A stretch of 64,000 bases of DNA from Mytilus galloprovincialis (taxonomy: Eukaryota; Mollusca; Bivalvia; Mytilida; Mytilidae): contig NC_134849.1 in NCBI RefSeq assembly GCF_965363235.1, positions 57,245,122 to 57,309,121 on the forward strand, read 5' to 3'. A model generated the notes under the pieces. That model searched no databases. It saw only the letters and a list, made by a program, of their open reading frames with translations, and was not told the origin of the DNA. Numbering within the stretch: position 1 is the stretch's first letter; each line of letters begins with the position of its first letter. Positions 49,212 through 60,980 of the stretch are shown piece by piece. The translations under genes were made by a program, and so were the position numbers.

Positions 49212-49502
49212 TTATGCCCCCCACCTACGATAGTAGAGAGGCATTATGTTTTCTGGTCTGTGCGTCCGTCCGTCTGTTCGTTCGTTCGTCCGTCTGTCCC
49301 GCTTCAGGTTAAAGTTTTTGGTCAAGGTAGTTTTTGATAAAGTAGAAGTCCAATCAACTTGAAACTTAGTATACATGTTCCCTTTGATAAGATCATTCTA
49401 ATTTTAATGCCAAATTAGATAATTTATTCCAATTTCACGGTCCACTAAACATAGAAAATGATAGTGTGAGTGGGACATCTGTGTACTGTGGACACATTCT
49501 TG
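49212..49502 (+). mobile_element. Helentron-like non-autonomous element, family D (TTATGCCCCCC)
   Basis: 5' TTATGCCCCCCACCTACGAT, then GTCC/GTTC repeats at 49261-49300. Near the 3' end GGGACAT is a diverged inverse of ATGCCCC. A hairpin TGTGT-ACTGTGG-ACACA (49480-49496) follows, ending TTCTTG before TT. Short, with no tandem core. Confidence 0.55.
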
Positions 49503-50639
49503 TTTTATGTTATTTCAAAAAGGCAGAAACATATTACTGTCATTCCTTATAATTTAATTCTAAATTCTGTTTTAAACCAAGGTAAATCATTAAAAAAAAT
49601 GTTGATTACGTCACGGTCACATGACAAAATTATGTCTATTAAAGCTGATAGACCCAACTTTATCAGCCAATCAGAAGTCGTGTTACATCCAAAATTAAAT
49701 TATTATATTATGGGTGAATTAATGTATGCATGTAGATATAAATCTCAAATTGATCAGGAGGGCAAGTTATAAAATAGAATAAGTGTACCTTTGTTTTTGT
49801 TATTATACATAAATAGTGTGTTTCTACATGTCAGAGAATCGAGAGCTTATTATTTTGTTTAAGCAACATTTTTAGTTAATTTTATTTTATTGTTATTAGC
49901 TTGTGTGTTAATCTTTTGAGCTGTGTATTTTTTATATATACATATTTATGTGTTTTCATTTTCTTTCTCTGAATAGTTTGTGAGTTAAATGTACTACAAT
50001 ATCCTGTAATAAATTGTCATTGGATAGAATGATCAAATTGTATTTTTGCATTATACTTGATGAACAGGTTAGAATACTTTAATACAGACCATCAACTCTA
50101 ATATACATGTTACTCCAATTTGCAATCTATATTTGCTTGATTCAGCAACTAATCTGAATATTTTTATTTGAAAAACTAGACCAAACTAAACATGCAGGGA
50201 AGTTACATTTAGAAAAAAAACCTACAAATATCATAGTTCTCAAAATCCTTTTTCCTTGGTGGTCTTTGAATAAAACCTGTTGGTTCTTGCTATTATTTCT
50301 ATTGCTAAAGTTCAAAATCAGTCCTTTGCCTTTTTTGTTAGTCAAAGTAGTCAAAACCTTCAGACTATGATTTCAAGAACTCTACAAATCCACACAAATT
50401 AACTTGTTATATAACAAAACATACCTCATGACATGTCTTTCAAACTTCTTACCTAGCATGCCTAGTTAATTTTCAAAGTAAAATAGCCTTTTCAGATTCC
50501 TTTAAACTAGAATGCACACAGGATATGTATTTAAATCTGATTGAACTAAATCCTGTATGCTAATAGACATATAGTTTAAGTTTTCATCATTAGACGGGTA
50601 ATAATGTGGTAGCAGTCTTTCCACATATAGTAAGCTGTT

Positions 50640-51078
50640 AATTAAACAATTGTAATGTGGAGCTATTTTCTGTTAACTATACAATTATAATGTGGAGCTA
50701 TTATCTGTTAACTGCACAATTGTAATGTGGAGCTATTAGCTGTTGAATACACAATTGTTATGTGGAGCTATTAGCTGTTGACTACACAATTGTAATGTGG
50801 AGCTATTAGCTGTTAACTGCACAATTGTAATGTTTAGCTGTTGGCTACACAATTGTAATGTGGAGCTATTAGTTGTTGACTACACAACAGTAATGTGGAG
50901 CTATTAGCTGTTGAATACATAATTGTAATGTGGAGCTATTAGCTGTTGACTACACAATTGTAATGTGGAGCAATTAGCTGTTAACTACACAATTGTAATG
51001 TGGAGCTATTAGCTGTTAACTACACGATTGTAATGTTCAGCTATTAGCTGTTTATTACACAATTGTAATGTCGAGCCT
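50640..51078. repeat. Minisatellite, about 35-bp unit, about twelve copies
   Basis: Unit built on ACAATTGTAATGTGGAGC and TATTAGCTGTTAACTAC, with point and small indel variation. No coding potential. Confidence 0.9.
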
Positions 51079-53960
51079 GTAATTAGTAGGAATAACAACA
51101 TAGCTAGTCAGACATATCTTAATAAATAACAAAATAGTATTTTTTTAATTTATAAACATTTGTTAAGTAGATGTAGATTTATATATAATTTGTATTATAT
51201 AATAATTAGTTTATTTCTGCCTCTCCTGCCCCTTCTTTTTTTTTAAAAGAAAGTCCCATTATTTCTTCATTGATTTTTAAACTGCACCTCGAAAAACCTT
51301 AAGTTATATGCAACAATGACATAAATATGAATAACCCTTTAGTCTTAAATATGCATTTGAACATTAATGAATTTTTTGAGTACTTGTAAGGTGCTAAATA
51401 AATTTAAAAGAATAAAAGTTTAATTAGGTAAAGCACAAGATATGCAAGATGTTTTGCTGTTAAAACTATGATTGTGAGTGTTCTGATTTTGTACTGTAAT
51501 GGATTAACACACATTTTTATTTTTGTTTTTGTTTGGTTTTGATTTATTTATTCTATAGAGACACCTGTATTTTTTTTAATTTATATATTATAGTTGTTGT
51601 GGTTTGCATGCAAGCTTTTCTGTTCCAAGTTTTCTTCCTACATTTCTGTTGCAATGGGGTGGGACTTGAGTCAAATTAAACATAGTACTCGGATCAAGAC
51701 AATTAAATTCACAATTTTCATATATAAGAGGGGCAAAGAAGCAACAAGTTGTATAAGAAAACTTTGAATAGAAAGGAGGGTTGGAGTGAGTAATGTTGTC
51801 GGTTACACAGTTAATGCAGATTTTGACCTGCCAAGACCAAGGTTCATACAGGTCATGCATTTCACGAAATATTTTCTTCCCTGGTAGTTTGAAGTACTAT
51901 TTGATTGAAAATACCAAAATTTGGACAGTCAAGACCTTATTCACCACTTTTTTTCAAGAATTCTAGGGAAATCTTTCTTACGGACCCTGTTTGGACTTGA
52001 TATTACACTTAAAAACTTGATTATGAGCCACAATGAAAGACCAGGACATATTTATTGAATTTAAATGAATTTTGGCATTGAAAAGTCCTAAAAAGTGATT
52101 GTGTCTTGGCAACTTCAGACAATATGTGTATGGTGTATGGACCCTGGAAAAGAGAATATGTTGGGTCAAGATGGAATTAACTATCCTTTGGATTGTGATC
52201 ACATATTTTGTGCAATTTTGATTGTTTAATGAGAATGAGAATAATGTTTAATCACACTTTGTAAAGAAAGACTGAAAATTAATTAGAATTTACCAACAAT
52301 TTGTCCTGAATAATTCATGTAATACTTGCCACTGGATGTTGAGTAATTGATTAATAATTCCTGTTCGAAAGTATCTATTTTGTTTTATATGTCTCAAAAA
52401 GAAATATACAATTTTGTCATTTATTTAAATAGTGTTTTGTTTTGTCAACAACAAACCTTGTATATACAAAAATAACATTGTCTAATCAACATGTGATATG
52501 AAAAACTGTTAGAGGCCTTATGATACCAAAAATGATCACAGAGGTGAAAGAAATATATCAAAACATAATATTCATTGTTGTTATGGTGTGGATGAAGTGT
52601 GACTGATAATTATTGTTGTGCTTGAAATAAAATTATTTAACACCTACCTGCTGTTACAATATTCTTCATTATCCCTATTTTACAAAATTTTCCTTTGATC
52701 TTACTGACTAATAAATTCTTTTTTTAGCACAGTAGACTGATATGAAAAATTATCGCAAGAAAATAGGTGCACGTGCCATTGTCAATGAAATAAACAACGT
52801 CATTGTAGGTGAAATAGCAATAAACAGATTATTATTGGTAATCTCAAGCGAGAAAATCAATCTTGTTGAAATGGCCAAGGATAATCTATAATTATTGGGG
52901 TAAAGATTGCATTTATTCTATCAAAACCGTTGTGGTATAGACTTGGTTTCTTTATTCTCAAGGATTTATTAATAACGAGGACATTTAACTGACGACAGTT
53001 GCAGTATGCAAGACATCGGAATATTAAGCTTGTGTTCACTATTGATGTCTTTAATTTTTAAAAGGTAGAAAACTTGCAAATGCTGTATGGTCAGAAGTTT
53101 ACAACTTACATGTGTGTTTTGTCATTGACTTAATTTCCATAATTCCATAACTGCTAAAAGTGCTTAAAACTAGAGTTGCTGTCTGGCCTGCAACATTTGG
53201 CAAAGCAGAATGTGCTACATTTGGATGGTTATTTACTTAGTTTTATACTCCTGAAGTGCAAGGCGTTGGTACTTCATATTAAGTGCATATATAGATGATT
53301 TATGTTCTGAAGTTTTCGTATGGCATATGTCTATTGTTCTAGATCTCATTTCATTATTCAAAACTGCTTAAAAACTAGATCGTTTTGGGATATAGAATCC
53401 TTGCAATGTGTAAATGCACGCCATACTTGACTTGTCTCAATTCAAGGATCAGTTTTCAAGGTTGAAATTTCATGGTAAAGACCATATATGTCTCGTTATT
53501 TGTATAAAGCTTAATATTTCAGATGGTAAACACGATCTGAATGCCTCAAATCCTTCGTGTAGATGTCTTTGCATGTAATGTCCTTTGCCTATTTTCGTGT
53601 TCAGCAACTGCTTGAATATTTATTGTTTTTTGTCATGTGAATTTGTTGCATATGAGTTCTATGATAAATTTATTTGGTATATGGGTTATTTGCAAGATCT
53701 GCATGTCTTTTAGACAGGTTTTATCTGATGTCGACCAGAGGTCGGGATTGAGACAGTGCCCCAAACGTCTTTTGTTGGAAAAAAAATTGGTTGATTAGTG
53801 AATCACTGGAACATGCCCCCTATTAGGCTGTCCGTGTCGCCCCTTATCACAAAACATCTGGATCTGTCACTGTTGGTAACATTTCATTGACCAGTGACAA
53901 AGGCTACGTTTTTGTGGTCCAGTCCATTGCTTAGATACTTGAAGTAAGCAATATGTCAGT
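51079..53960. other. Intergenic, no gene seen
   Basis: AT-rich, without recognisable coding region or clear transposon ends. AATAAA at about 52626-52631 could be a distal E2F poly(A) signal, but nothing ties it to that gene. Confidence 0.35.
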
Positions 53961-53967
53961 GTATGAA

Positions 53968-54398
53968 ATTATTGTAAGGTGTGCATGTCGAACTGACAGG
54001 GTCTCATCGGACCTTGACCTTGTTATTGTAATGTGTGCATGTCGAACTGACAGGGTCTCATTGGACCTTGACCTAATTATTGTAAGGTGTGCATGTCGAA
54101 CGGACAGGGATCATCGGACCTTGACCTAATTGTTGTAAGGTGTGCATGTCGAACGGACAGGGTCTCATCGGACCTTGACCTAATTATTATAAGGTGTGCA
54201 TGTCGAACGGACAGGGTCTCATCGGAACTTGACCTACTTCTTGTAATGTGTGCATGTCGAACTGACGGTCTCATCGAAAGTTGACATAATTATTGTTAAG
54301 TGTGAATGTCGAACTGACATGGTCTCATCGGACCTTGACCTAATTATTGTAAGGTGTGCATGAAGAACTGACTGGGTATCATCGGACCTTGACCTACA
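53968..54398. repeat. 54-bp tandem repeat, about eight copies
   Basis: Unit contains GTGTGCATGTCGAACTGACA, GGGTCTCATCGGACC and TTGACCTAATTATTGTAAG. Since 54 is 18 codons, both strands stay open for a stretch (54077-54284); there is no sign that this is coding. Confidence 0.9.
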
Positions 54399-54767
54399 TT
54401 TGTAATTATTGCTAATTGGTTCGAGTTATTATTTTTGGTATTTGGTTTGTTTCTCAATACTATAAGCAATAGATCAGCTATATTCGTGTATGTTGTGATT
54501 AGTAAATAGGTGTTTTTCTCTCAGATACAAGAAGCAATAGGTCAATCTATTTTGTGCATGGAATGTTTGTACGGAGTACATACTCGTCTAAGTTTGGGGT
54601 TTTACCTTCAAACCTTGAACACATAATCAGTATTTTAATTAAATTGTAGTCATAAATAACGTCATCGGTTGTTACACGACATGATATATTTTATGTGTTT
54701 TTGTTACTTGAAGAATTTGGTGTTGATAGCATAAACATAAACTAAAAGTTGGGAACATATTGTTTGA

Positions 54768-55160
54768 CCCCTGTCCGTCCGTCCCATAATGGGTATATAT
54801 TTTTTTCGCATAACTTCTCCTACAGTTTGAATCCAAGGAAGTTTTCACCTTGCTGTGTGTTTGTACATGCATATATTGAAGGTGTGCACATATGGTCGGG
54901 GTTATAATATTTATTAATATTTCCTCTTTTAGAGATAGTTGAACTTTATCATTTTTTGGAGTATTTACTTGCATAAGAGGAGGGTTTCCGGATAGCTCCT
55001 CCTACAGCTTGAATGCTAGGAAGTTTTCACTTTGCTGGCTGTTTGTACATATATTGAAGGTGTGCATATGGTCAGGGTTTTGATTTTTATTAATATGTTC
55101 ACTTTAGGGAGATAGTTGAACTTTGTCATTTTTGGGGTATAAGCAGTTACATGTTATAGT
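54768..55160. repeat. Diverged dispersed element with two tandem units of about 190 bp
   Basis: Begins with GTCCGTCCGTCCC. Two units then repeat CTCCTACAG(T/C)TTGAAT, GGAAGTTTTCAC, TTTGTACAT and ATTGAAGGTGTGCA. The layout resembles the Helentron-like families, but no 3' hairpin terminus was found. Confidence 0.45.
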
Positions 55161-55628
55161 TCTGGATAACTCTAACAGTTTGAATGTTCAACTTTTGTGT
55201 ATTTTAAAATAACACTTTGCATCTGCAGGGTGATCAATTGTGTCTCCCAGACACAATTATATCCCAAAGAAAGTCGTACGTTGACTTTGTTATAACACAG
55301 TTACTTCAGAGACGTCACTTTGTCTAGTTTTAATTTGTGATACATATATAGACATATGGTTATCGTTGAAGACCGCGTGTCGACCTAGCTCTAGATGCCT
55401 TTCCGTTGAGTCTTTTCGTTGGGTTTCTGTCTCATTGACCTGTACACCACATCTTCACCATAAGTATGCAAATAAATCAACATCACCGATGTTTACTCAT
55501 TCATGGATCTCCTATAAAAGTTGGGACAATAGTGTTTGGGAAAGATCAGGCTTGCTTATGGCATTGAATTACTTAAAGATCCTTGTTTTAAAAATTCCAA
55601 TAGGGAACATACTTTACATTATTGTAGT

Positions 55629-55815
55629 AATAAACCATTTTTAAAACGTTTCGGCCATAGGCCATCTTCAGTTCTTTATTTTCCTTCACAACTATTCATG
55701 GCTGACATTTTTTTTCTTTTTCAATCATTGAGATGTTATGTCACCCAGGTAGTTGTGAAGACAAATAAAGAACTGAAGAAGGCCAATGGCCGAAACGTTT
55801 TAAAAATGGTTTATT
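55629..55815. mobile_element. MITE with AATAAACCATTTTTAAAACG ends
   Basis: About 53-bp inverted ends, including GTTTCGGCCAT, GGCC and TTCAGTTCTTTATTT. The interior is T-rich. Confidence 0.75.
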
Positions 55816-57078
55816 CCGTATAAGATTCCAGCCATGCCATGAAATGATCATATAGGGAAGATATTTGATGTATTAACACATAAACAACAAAAGATTTTTA
55901 TTCATACAAACTTCTAAATTCACAAAAATGACTAGTAACTATAAAAAATAAAAATTGGCACCAAGCGCTGAGCATAAACTTGATCACAGACATATTTTTA
56001 TAAATGATTAAGAAATTTGGTGATAATTTGGAAGCAAAACAAAACGGTTTGATTGGCTCGCTGACAATTTCCTAAGCAATGGATATTAGACCAATGGCGT
56101 AGCAAAAATTGTTTTGATAAAGATGTACGAACAAGAAACTGTTTTATATACATAATTCTGTGGATTTGAAAATGGCAAATTTATTGTAATTATTTGGGGT
56201 TCGAGGAAACGAACAGAAGTGCAAGCAAATTTTTATATTCTCCTTTGTTAAATAAATCAAAGTAAAAAAGACTTTTCTAAATTAAAGCTGCACACCATAA
56301 GTTTCATAAGCTTAAGTTAGCACACACGCTTATCAAAGGTAAAAAAGACTACGTATTTTTTTTTTCTTAATTAAAGCTGCAAACAGTAAGCTATCTATGC
56401 CTAAGTACGCACATACGCTACTTAAAGATATAATAAAAAACGAAATCCTAACTACCGTTTCCTTCTCTTTTAAACCAAAGCAATTTTCTTTTCGAAACTA
56501 TTGTTACATAAATGGTGATTCCATTGATTCGACTCGAAGTGAATTGCATAATATTTATAATTTACGTAGACCAGAATATTTTCCTTCATACTTCGCAATG
56601 ATTGTTTTACTGGCCCTTTCTCGCGCTTTAGGCCATTCTATTACATGTTGTATTGTTTCCATATACCATGTGACCCTCCCATTGTTATATGCATTTGTTA
56701 TATGGTTTATCGATTGCCAAATTAATAAACCATTATTATTTATCTATTGACGATGTGTTAACGGTATTTTTGAATAATGCGAAGTAATTCCAAAAATCCA
56801 TTATCAAATTTTCACTGCTTTTGTCCAAGACGATAGGAGGAACGTAACATTTAATTATTCGCTTTTACCATACTTGGCAAGATATATATAGTACAATAGA
56901 ATTAAATGGACAATAAGTAGAAATTGAGTTGCGGTTAATATATTGCTGAAGGCACTTTTAGCGCTAAATGACTGAATCGCCCACTAAAAATTTTGAACTG
57001 GACTAATTTGATAAGTTTTGGTAATATTAGATCTATTAAACTTTAAAAAGCAAACGTAAAGTCAACACAAAGTGCTAG

Positions 57079-58065
57079 CTACTGTCTTTGTGTCTTTTTA
57101 TGTTCGTAGTTCTTTTTGCTCACGAATGGTTTGATTTCTTCCGTCAACTCCATTGAAAACTTCAGATCATGCAAATCTGGGAAAACATTTTCACTCTGTC
57201 CGTACCTGTGTAACTTCGGAAATCCTTCATCAAGTTTGGATTTTGAAACGGAGATAAATAAAAGTCTATCTACTAGTTCAACATTTTCCCCTTCATACTT
57301 TAGAATTCCCTCCGATAGTTCACGCACACCGGAAGTTATTTCAGAGTCGCTCATAATTTCCATCATTGGAGGAAATTTTTCCTTCAACATAGAAAACCAC
57401 TTGCGTTTTGAAATTATCAGTGGCAGGCATTCCATTTCCCACTGAATGTCAAGTTTACATTCTTGCAAGTCATTAATTATATCCATATAAGGCGTCTCGT
57501 TGGATTCCAGCCTCTCTTTGGCATCACCAAATAGTGGCAATGTATTTAGGTTGCTCGGTCTGTGAACGATAAGGAGTTGGCCACCAGGAGCCAAGCATCC
57601 CATAATATTCGCATACGTCTCCTTGGGATTCTCAAAGTATCGGATAGCATCTTTTAACATAATTTTGTCAAACACTAATTTGTCTGAATCTTTACTTTTC
57701 TTTAACTGACGGAAGTATTCCTCGGCGCCAGTTTGTGCAATTCTAAGGGAGAGAACTTTCTGGTTGTCAGTCTCCACATAGCTGTAATGACCGGGTATGA
57801 CAGTCATCACAGGTTCCAGTAGACAAAACTTGTCAGCAATTTTCTCGACAAAATTTTCTTTGACGTCACCTACGTAACAAAAACGGTCCGTGGTGTCTAA
57901 ATCGGTATATTTCTGTAATAAATTATAAAACGCATTGTCATATTCCTTTCCAAAGTCATATTGCTCACTTCTTGAATACGTTGGGATGCAAAGTCTGTTT
58001 CTATATCCTTCAGAAATGACGGCATACGGCCTCGGAGATTCGGGCCCTAAGAATGACGAAGCCAT
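57079..58065 (-). CDS. SAM-dependent methyltransferase-like protein, intronless
   Basis: 328 residues from ATG (complement of 58063-58065) to TAG. The fold signals are those of a class I methyltransferase: a strand with YVGDV at 64-68 in the place of motif I, FDKIMLKDAIRYFENP at 132-147 as the motif IV/post-II region, and LAPGGQLLIVHRP at 158-170 as motif V/VI. The C-terminal half carries conserved-looking blocks (TLPLFGDAK, IQWEMECLPL, KWFSMLKEKFPP, ELSEGILKYEGE, DRLLFISV). I recall a metazoan family of uncharacterised proteins with these blocks but know no substrate. Motif I lacks the usual GxGxG, so activity is uncertain. No signal peptide or membrane segment. The Lys-rich C terminus may be disordered. 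No neighbour suggests a pathway. Confidence 0.85.
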   Translation of the reverse strand: MASSFLGPESPRPYAVISEGYRNRLCIPTYSRSEQYDFGKEYDNAFYNLLQKYTDLDTTDRFCYVGDVKENFVEKIADKFCLLEPVMTVIPGHYSYVETDNQKVLSLRIAQTGAEEYFRQLKKSKDSDKLVFDKIMLKDAIRYFENPKETYANIMGCLAPGGQLLIVHRPSNLNTLPLFGDAKERLESNETPYMDIINDLQECKLDIQWEMECLPLIISKRKWFSMLKEKFPPMMEIMSDSEITSGVRELSEGILKYEGENVELVDRLLFISVSKSKLDEGFPKLHRYGQSENVFPDLHDLKFSMELTEEIKPFVSKKNYEHKKTQRQ

Positions 58066-58371
58066 ATCGACACTAAATTGTCTTTCGTATTAGCTAATTA
58101 CCTTATTGATAAGTGTTCCTAAGTAGAGTCTGGGTCGTCAGTAGATAATACAACTGTTCAATAAATCCGTTCCTAATCCATTCGCTGTTCTTTTCATTGC
58201 ACTATTCATACACCAATGTCACTCACATTCGATTTCTAATCCACAACTGCATATGACGATATTGATTAATTTATCAAGTTCCTCAGTCACAAATTTTTAA
58301 AGTTTACCTTAGCATAGAAATGCAAATATGTCTTATTTGTAAAGCTTTTAAAATCCAATATTTTCTTTCTT

Positions 58372-58698
58372 TCATTCACTTCCACAGTTTTCAAAAAATC
58401 TAAACAGATTAAAACGATCTTCTCTTAATTTTTTGCGGTGACATTGATTTTCAATGTACACATTTTTTATCCCAGGATATTGACAGACATATTTCAGTCC
58501 TACGATGAGCTTACACACAAATAGTGTATTGCCAAATATAACGATTTGTGTATTGGCTTCATTGATCCTATTAAACACGTTATTGATCCTTTTAAAAGCC
58601 TTTGATCGTGTGCAGGTGACAATATAAAGGTGACACTTCCGGTTCACCCATCCGTTTCTAAGGGGTATAGTCAACACCGTTATCTCTACGCAGAACAA
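58372..58698 (-). pseudogene. 108-codon open frame without ATG, possible Alba-like segment
   Basis: A stop-free frame read from TTG to TGA with no methionine codon inside, so it cannot be a free-standing gene; it could be an exon (ttctgcgtag precedes AGATAACGG on this strand) or a decayed copy. The segment HLYIVTCTRSKAF, then IVIFGNTLFVCKLI and YPGIKNVYI, follows the spacing of Alba-family RNA-binding proteins (RPP25/RPP20 type: IV..G......K........GL.QV). Similarity was judged by eye only. It lies about 300 bp upstream of the methyltransferase on the same strand. Confidence 0.2.
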
Positions 58699-59109
58699 TT
58701 TGGTTTTTAAATCTTTTAAATTTAAATCGACATGTGAACAATCAAATATATATATTTAAATTATCTATATCAATATATGCCCAATTGGATGGAAGTTTGT
58801 CACTTATAAATATGTTACCAGTATATTAATTTTGGCTTTGAATCTAATCTAGCTGTAACCGTCACGAAAACTTAATTTATCATATTAATCTACTTAACAC
58901 TGAGATTAAAAACGCATTACGAAAGAAAAACCATTAATACATTTTTGAAACCCGGTCAAATGTTTACTATATTTATAAATTAATCAAAAGATCTCGTCAG
59001 GGTTATATAAATTAATGTATAATACTCATTTATTTCATTTTTTTTTAAACCAATTTCAAAGAACTAATGAGACTTAACGTTTATGAGGACACATTTCTTA
59101 ATCAATATG

Positions 59110-59400
59110 ACAATTAACGTTACTTCTGATTGGGTGACGTCTGTCTGCTGACAGTTCGCGATTGAAGGTCTGATTCAACGTCACTTCCATCGTGACTTAT
59201 GATTGGATGCGTCTGCCCTTCCGCTGCCAATTATGCCACGGTAAAAGGTCGGATTAAACGTCAATTTTGATTGGATGGCGTCTCCCTGCTGTCCATTCCA
59301 CGATTGAAGGTCGAATTTAACGCAACTTGTGATAGATCATTCGATTGCATTTGCATATATCATACGCTGTCAATTTCACGATTGAAGGTGACATCGTCGT
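59110..59400. repeat. Degenerate tandem repeat, about four units of 60-80 bp
   Basis: Units share AACGT(T/C)AC, TGATTGG, GACGTCTG or GGCGTCT, CTGCTG, and CGATTGAAGGTC. No coding potential. Confidence 0.6.
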
Positions 59401-59506
59401 ATACAATAAACTTCAAAATTAGTAAAAACACGTCGTTTCTATATAGGCTTAAATAACTCATAAAGTGATCAACCAATTAATTCAGTTAATGGGATTACTT
59501 GTTTCG

Positions 59507-59540
59507 GGGACTTTCTATACTCACTAGTATAGAAATTCCC
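59507..59540. repeat. Hairpin with GGGACTTTCTATACT arms
   Basis: 15-bp arms GGGACTTTCTATACT and AGTATAGAAATTCCC (one mismatch) with a 4-bp loop. Same arm sequence as 35063-35118. Confidence 0.6.
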
Positions 59541-59867
59541 TGTTTGTTTTTGCAGTTTCTTTCTACCTGTTTGGGATAACAGGCAAATCACTTAAATAAT
59601 CTATAATAAATTGTCATTCAAGGGCAATAACTTATCATGGCTTATTGTTTTGGTCACTTGCATGGTATTTGTGTTTAACTTGTATTGCTTATCATTTTTT
59701 CCATCAACATATAAAATAACAAGATAAAATGTTAGGTCTTCAACTGACAATGAGGTGAGAGACTTTTTGCTCCGTGTTGAAGGTCTCATTATGGCTTAGA
59801 TGAATACCGTGACAACAATGAAAAGACTTTTTCTTTGGGTTTTGGGTTTTTGCATGTTTTTTGCAGT

Positions 59868-60197
59868 ACATGAACTGATTTTGTGTCATGGTTACGGGAT
59901 ACATGAACTGATTTTGTGTCATGGTTACGGGATACATGAACTGATTTTGTGTCATGGTTACGGGATACATGAACTGATTTTGTGTCATGGTTGCGGGATA
60001 CATGAACTGATTTTGTGTCATGGTTACGGGATACATGAACTGATTTTGTGTCATGGTTACGGGATACATGAACTGATTTTGTGTCATGGTTGCGGGATAC
60101 ATGAACTGATTTTGTGTCATGGTTACGGGATACATGAACTGATTTTGTGTCATGGTTACGGGATACATGAACTGATTTTGTGTCATGGTTGCGGGAT
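59868..60197. repeat. 33-bp minisatellite, ten copies, with 99-bp super-period
   Basis: Unit ACATGAACTGATTTTGTGTC plus ATGGTTACGGGAT. Copies 4, 7 and 10 have GCGGG instead of ACGGG, so the last nine copies are three repeats of a 99-bp triplet. Open frames on both strands (11-residue periodicity) are artefacts of the unit length. Confidence 0.95.
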
Positions 60198-60629
60198 CAC
60201 CCATATTCTTGGTATGAAAACTATATTAAAAAAAAACATCATTTAAGGGCAATTATTCTCTGAGGAGTCATCTGATAATTTTGGCACAAAAAGAAAGTAG
60301 GTAGATCTTAACAATCTTATCATAAGTTTTGCCGGTTCCTTTTAGATTTTCAGTATCTGTTAAAGTTTTCAAGATATTATTCAAGCTAATGCATTGTCGA
60401 CTAAAAAAGGAACCGACATGGAAAATATGAAACAATTCAATCGAGAAAACTAACGGCCTAATTCATAACAAAACGATTTACGAAAAACGAATATAACAGA
60501 CTTAAACCAACGACAATTACTTAACTAGAGACTCCTTACTTAGGACAGCCACAAAAATAATGTTGCGGAGTTTTTATAGGGGAGGGTTGGGATCCCATTA
60601 ACATATTTAACCCGACACATCATGTATGT

Positions 60630-60912
60630 ATGTGCCTGTCCAAAGTCAGGAGCCTGTAAATCATTGGTTGTCGTATGTTTATGTGTTACATATTTGTTTT
60701 TCGTTAATTTTTTTTTACATAAATATGGCCGTTAGTTTTCTCGTTTGAATTGTTTAACATTCTCATTTCGGTTTTTTTTTATAGCTGACTATGCGGTATG
60801 AGTTTTGCTCATTGTCGAAGATCGTACAGTGACCTATAGTTGTTGATTTCTGTGTCATTTTGGTCTATTGTGAAGAGTTGTCTCATTGGAAAACATATCT
60901 TTTTTTTATATT
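60630..60912 (-). repeat. Long copy of the dispersed bivalve repeat (reverse orientation)
   Basis: Contains AGTCAGGAGCCTGTAAATC, GGCCGTTAGTTTTCTCGTTT, TAGCTGACTATGCGGTATGA, TGTGTCATTTTGGTCTATTG and AGAGTTGTCTCATTGG in the order seen, inverted, in the fragments at 8606, 23355 and 41928. Unclassified. Confidence 0.6.
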
Positions 60913-60928
60913 ACAAGCGTTCAATCCT

Positions 60929-60980
60929 CCCCTTACCTGGTACAGTGATGTTACCGTACAACATAAGAATAAGCTACATA
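60929..60980. repeat. Single unexpanded relative of the 48-bp satellite unit
   Basis: CCTGGTACAGTGATGTTACC followed by GTACAACATAAGAATAA corresponds to one satellite unit (CCTGCACAGTGGTGTTACAG...). The following GTAAACTCATCAG resembles the sequence just right of the array (CTTAACTCATCAG at about 26615). Confidence 0.65.

Noticed and set aside
49470..49772. 100-codon plus-strand frame
   Set aside because: Its start lies inside the end of a mobile element and the remainder matches no family I know.
50640..51078. Regularly spaced repeats considered as a CRISPR-like array
   Set aside because: Units are directly adjacent with no unique spacers, and the genome is eukaryotic; an ordinary minisatellite.
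54077..54284. Overlapping 65-codon frames on both strands
   Set aside because: An 18-residue repeat produced by the 54-bp tandem unit.
56397..56750. 117-codon plus-strand frame with ATG
   Set aside because: No recognisable domain; AT-rich hydrophobic composition typical of chance frames here; no neighbouring exon found.
59740..60246. Open frames of 148-154 codons over the 33-bp array
   Set aside because: An 11-residue periodicity in both strands at once is explained by unit length; no conserved protein.
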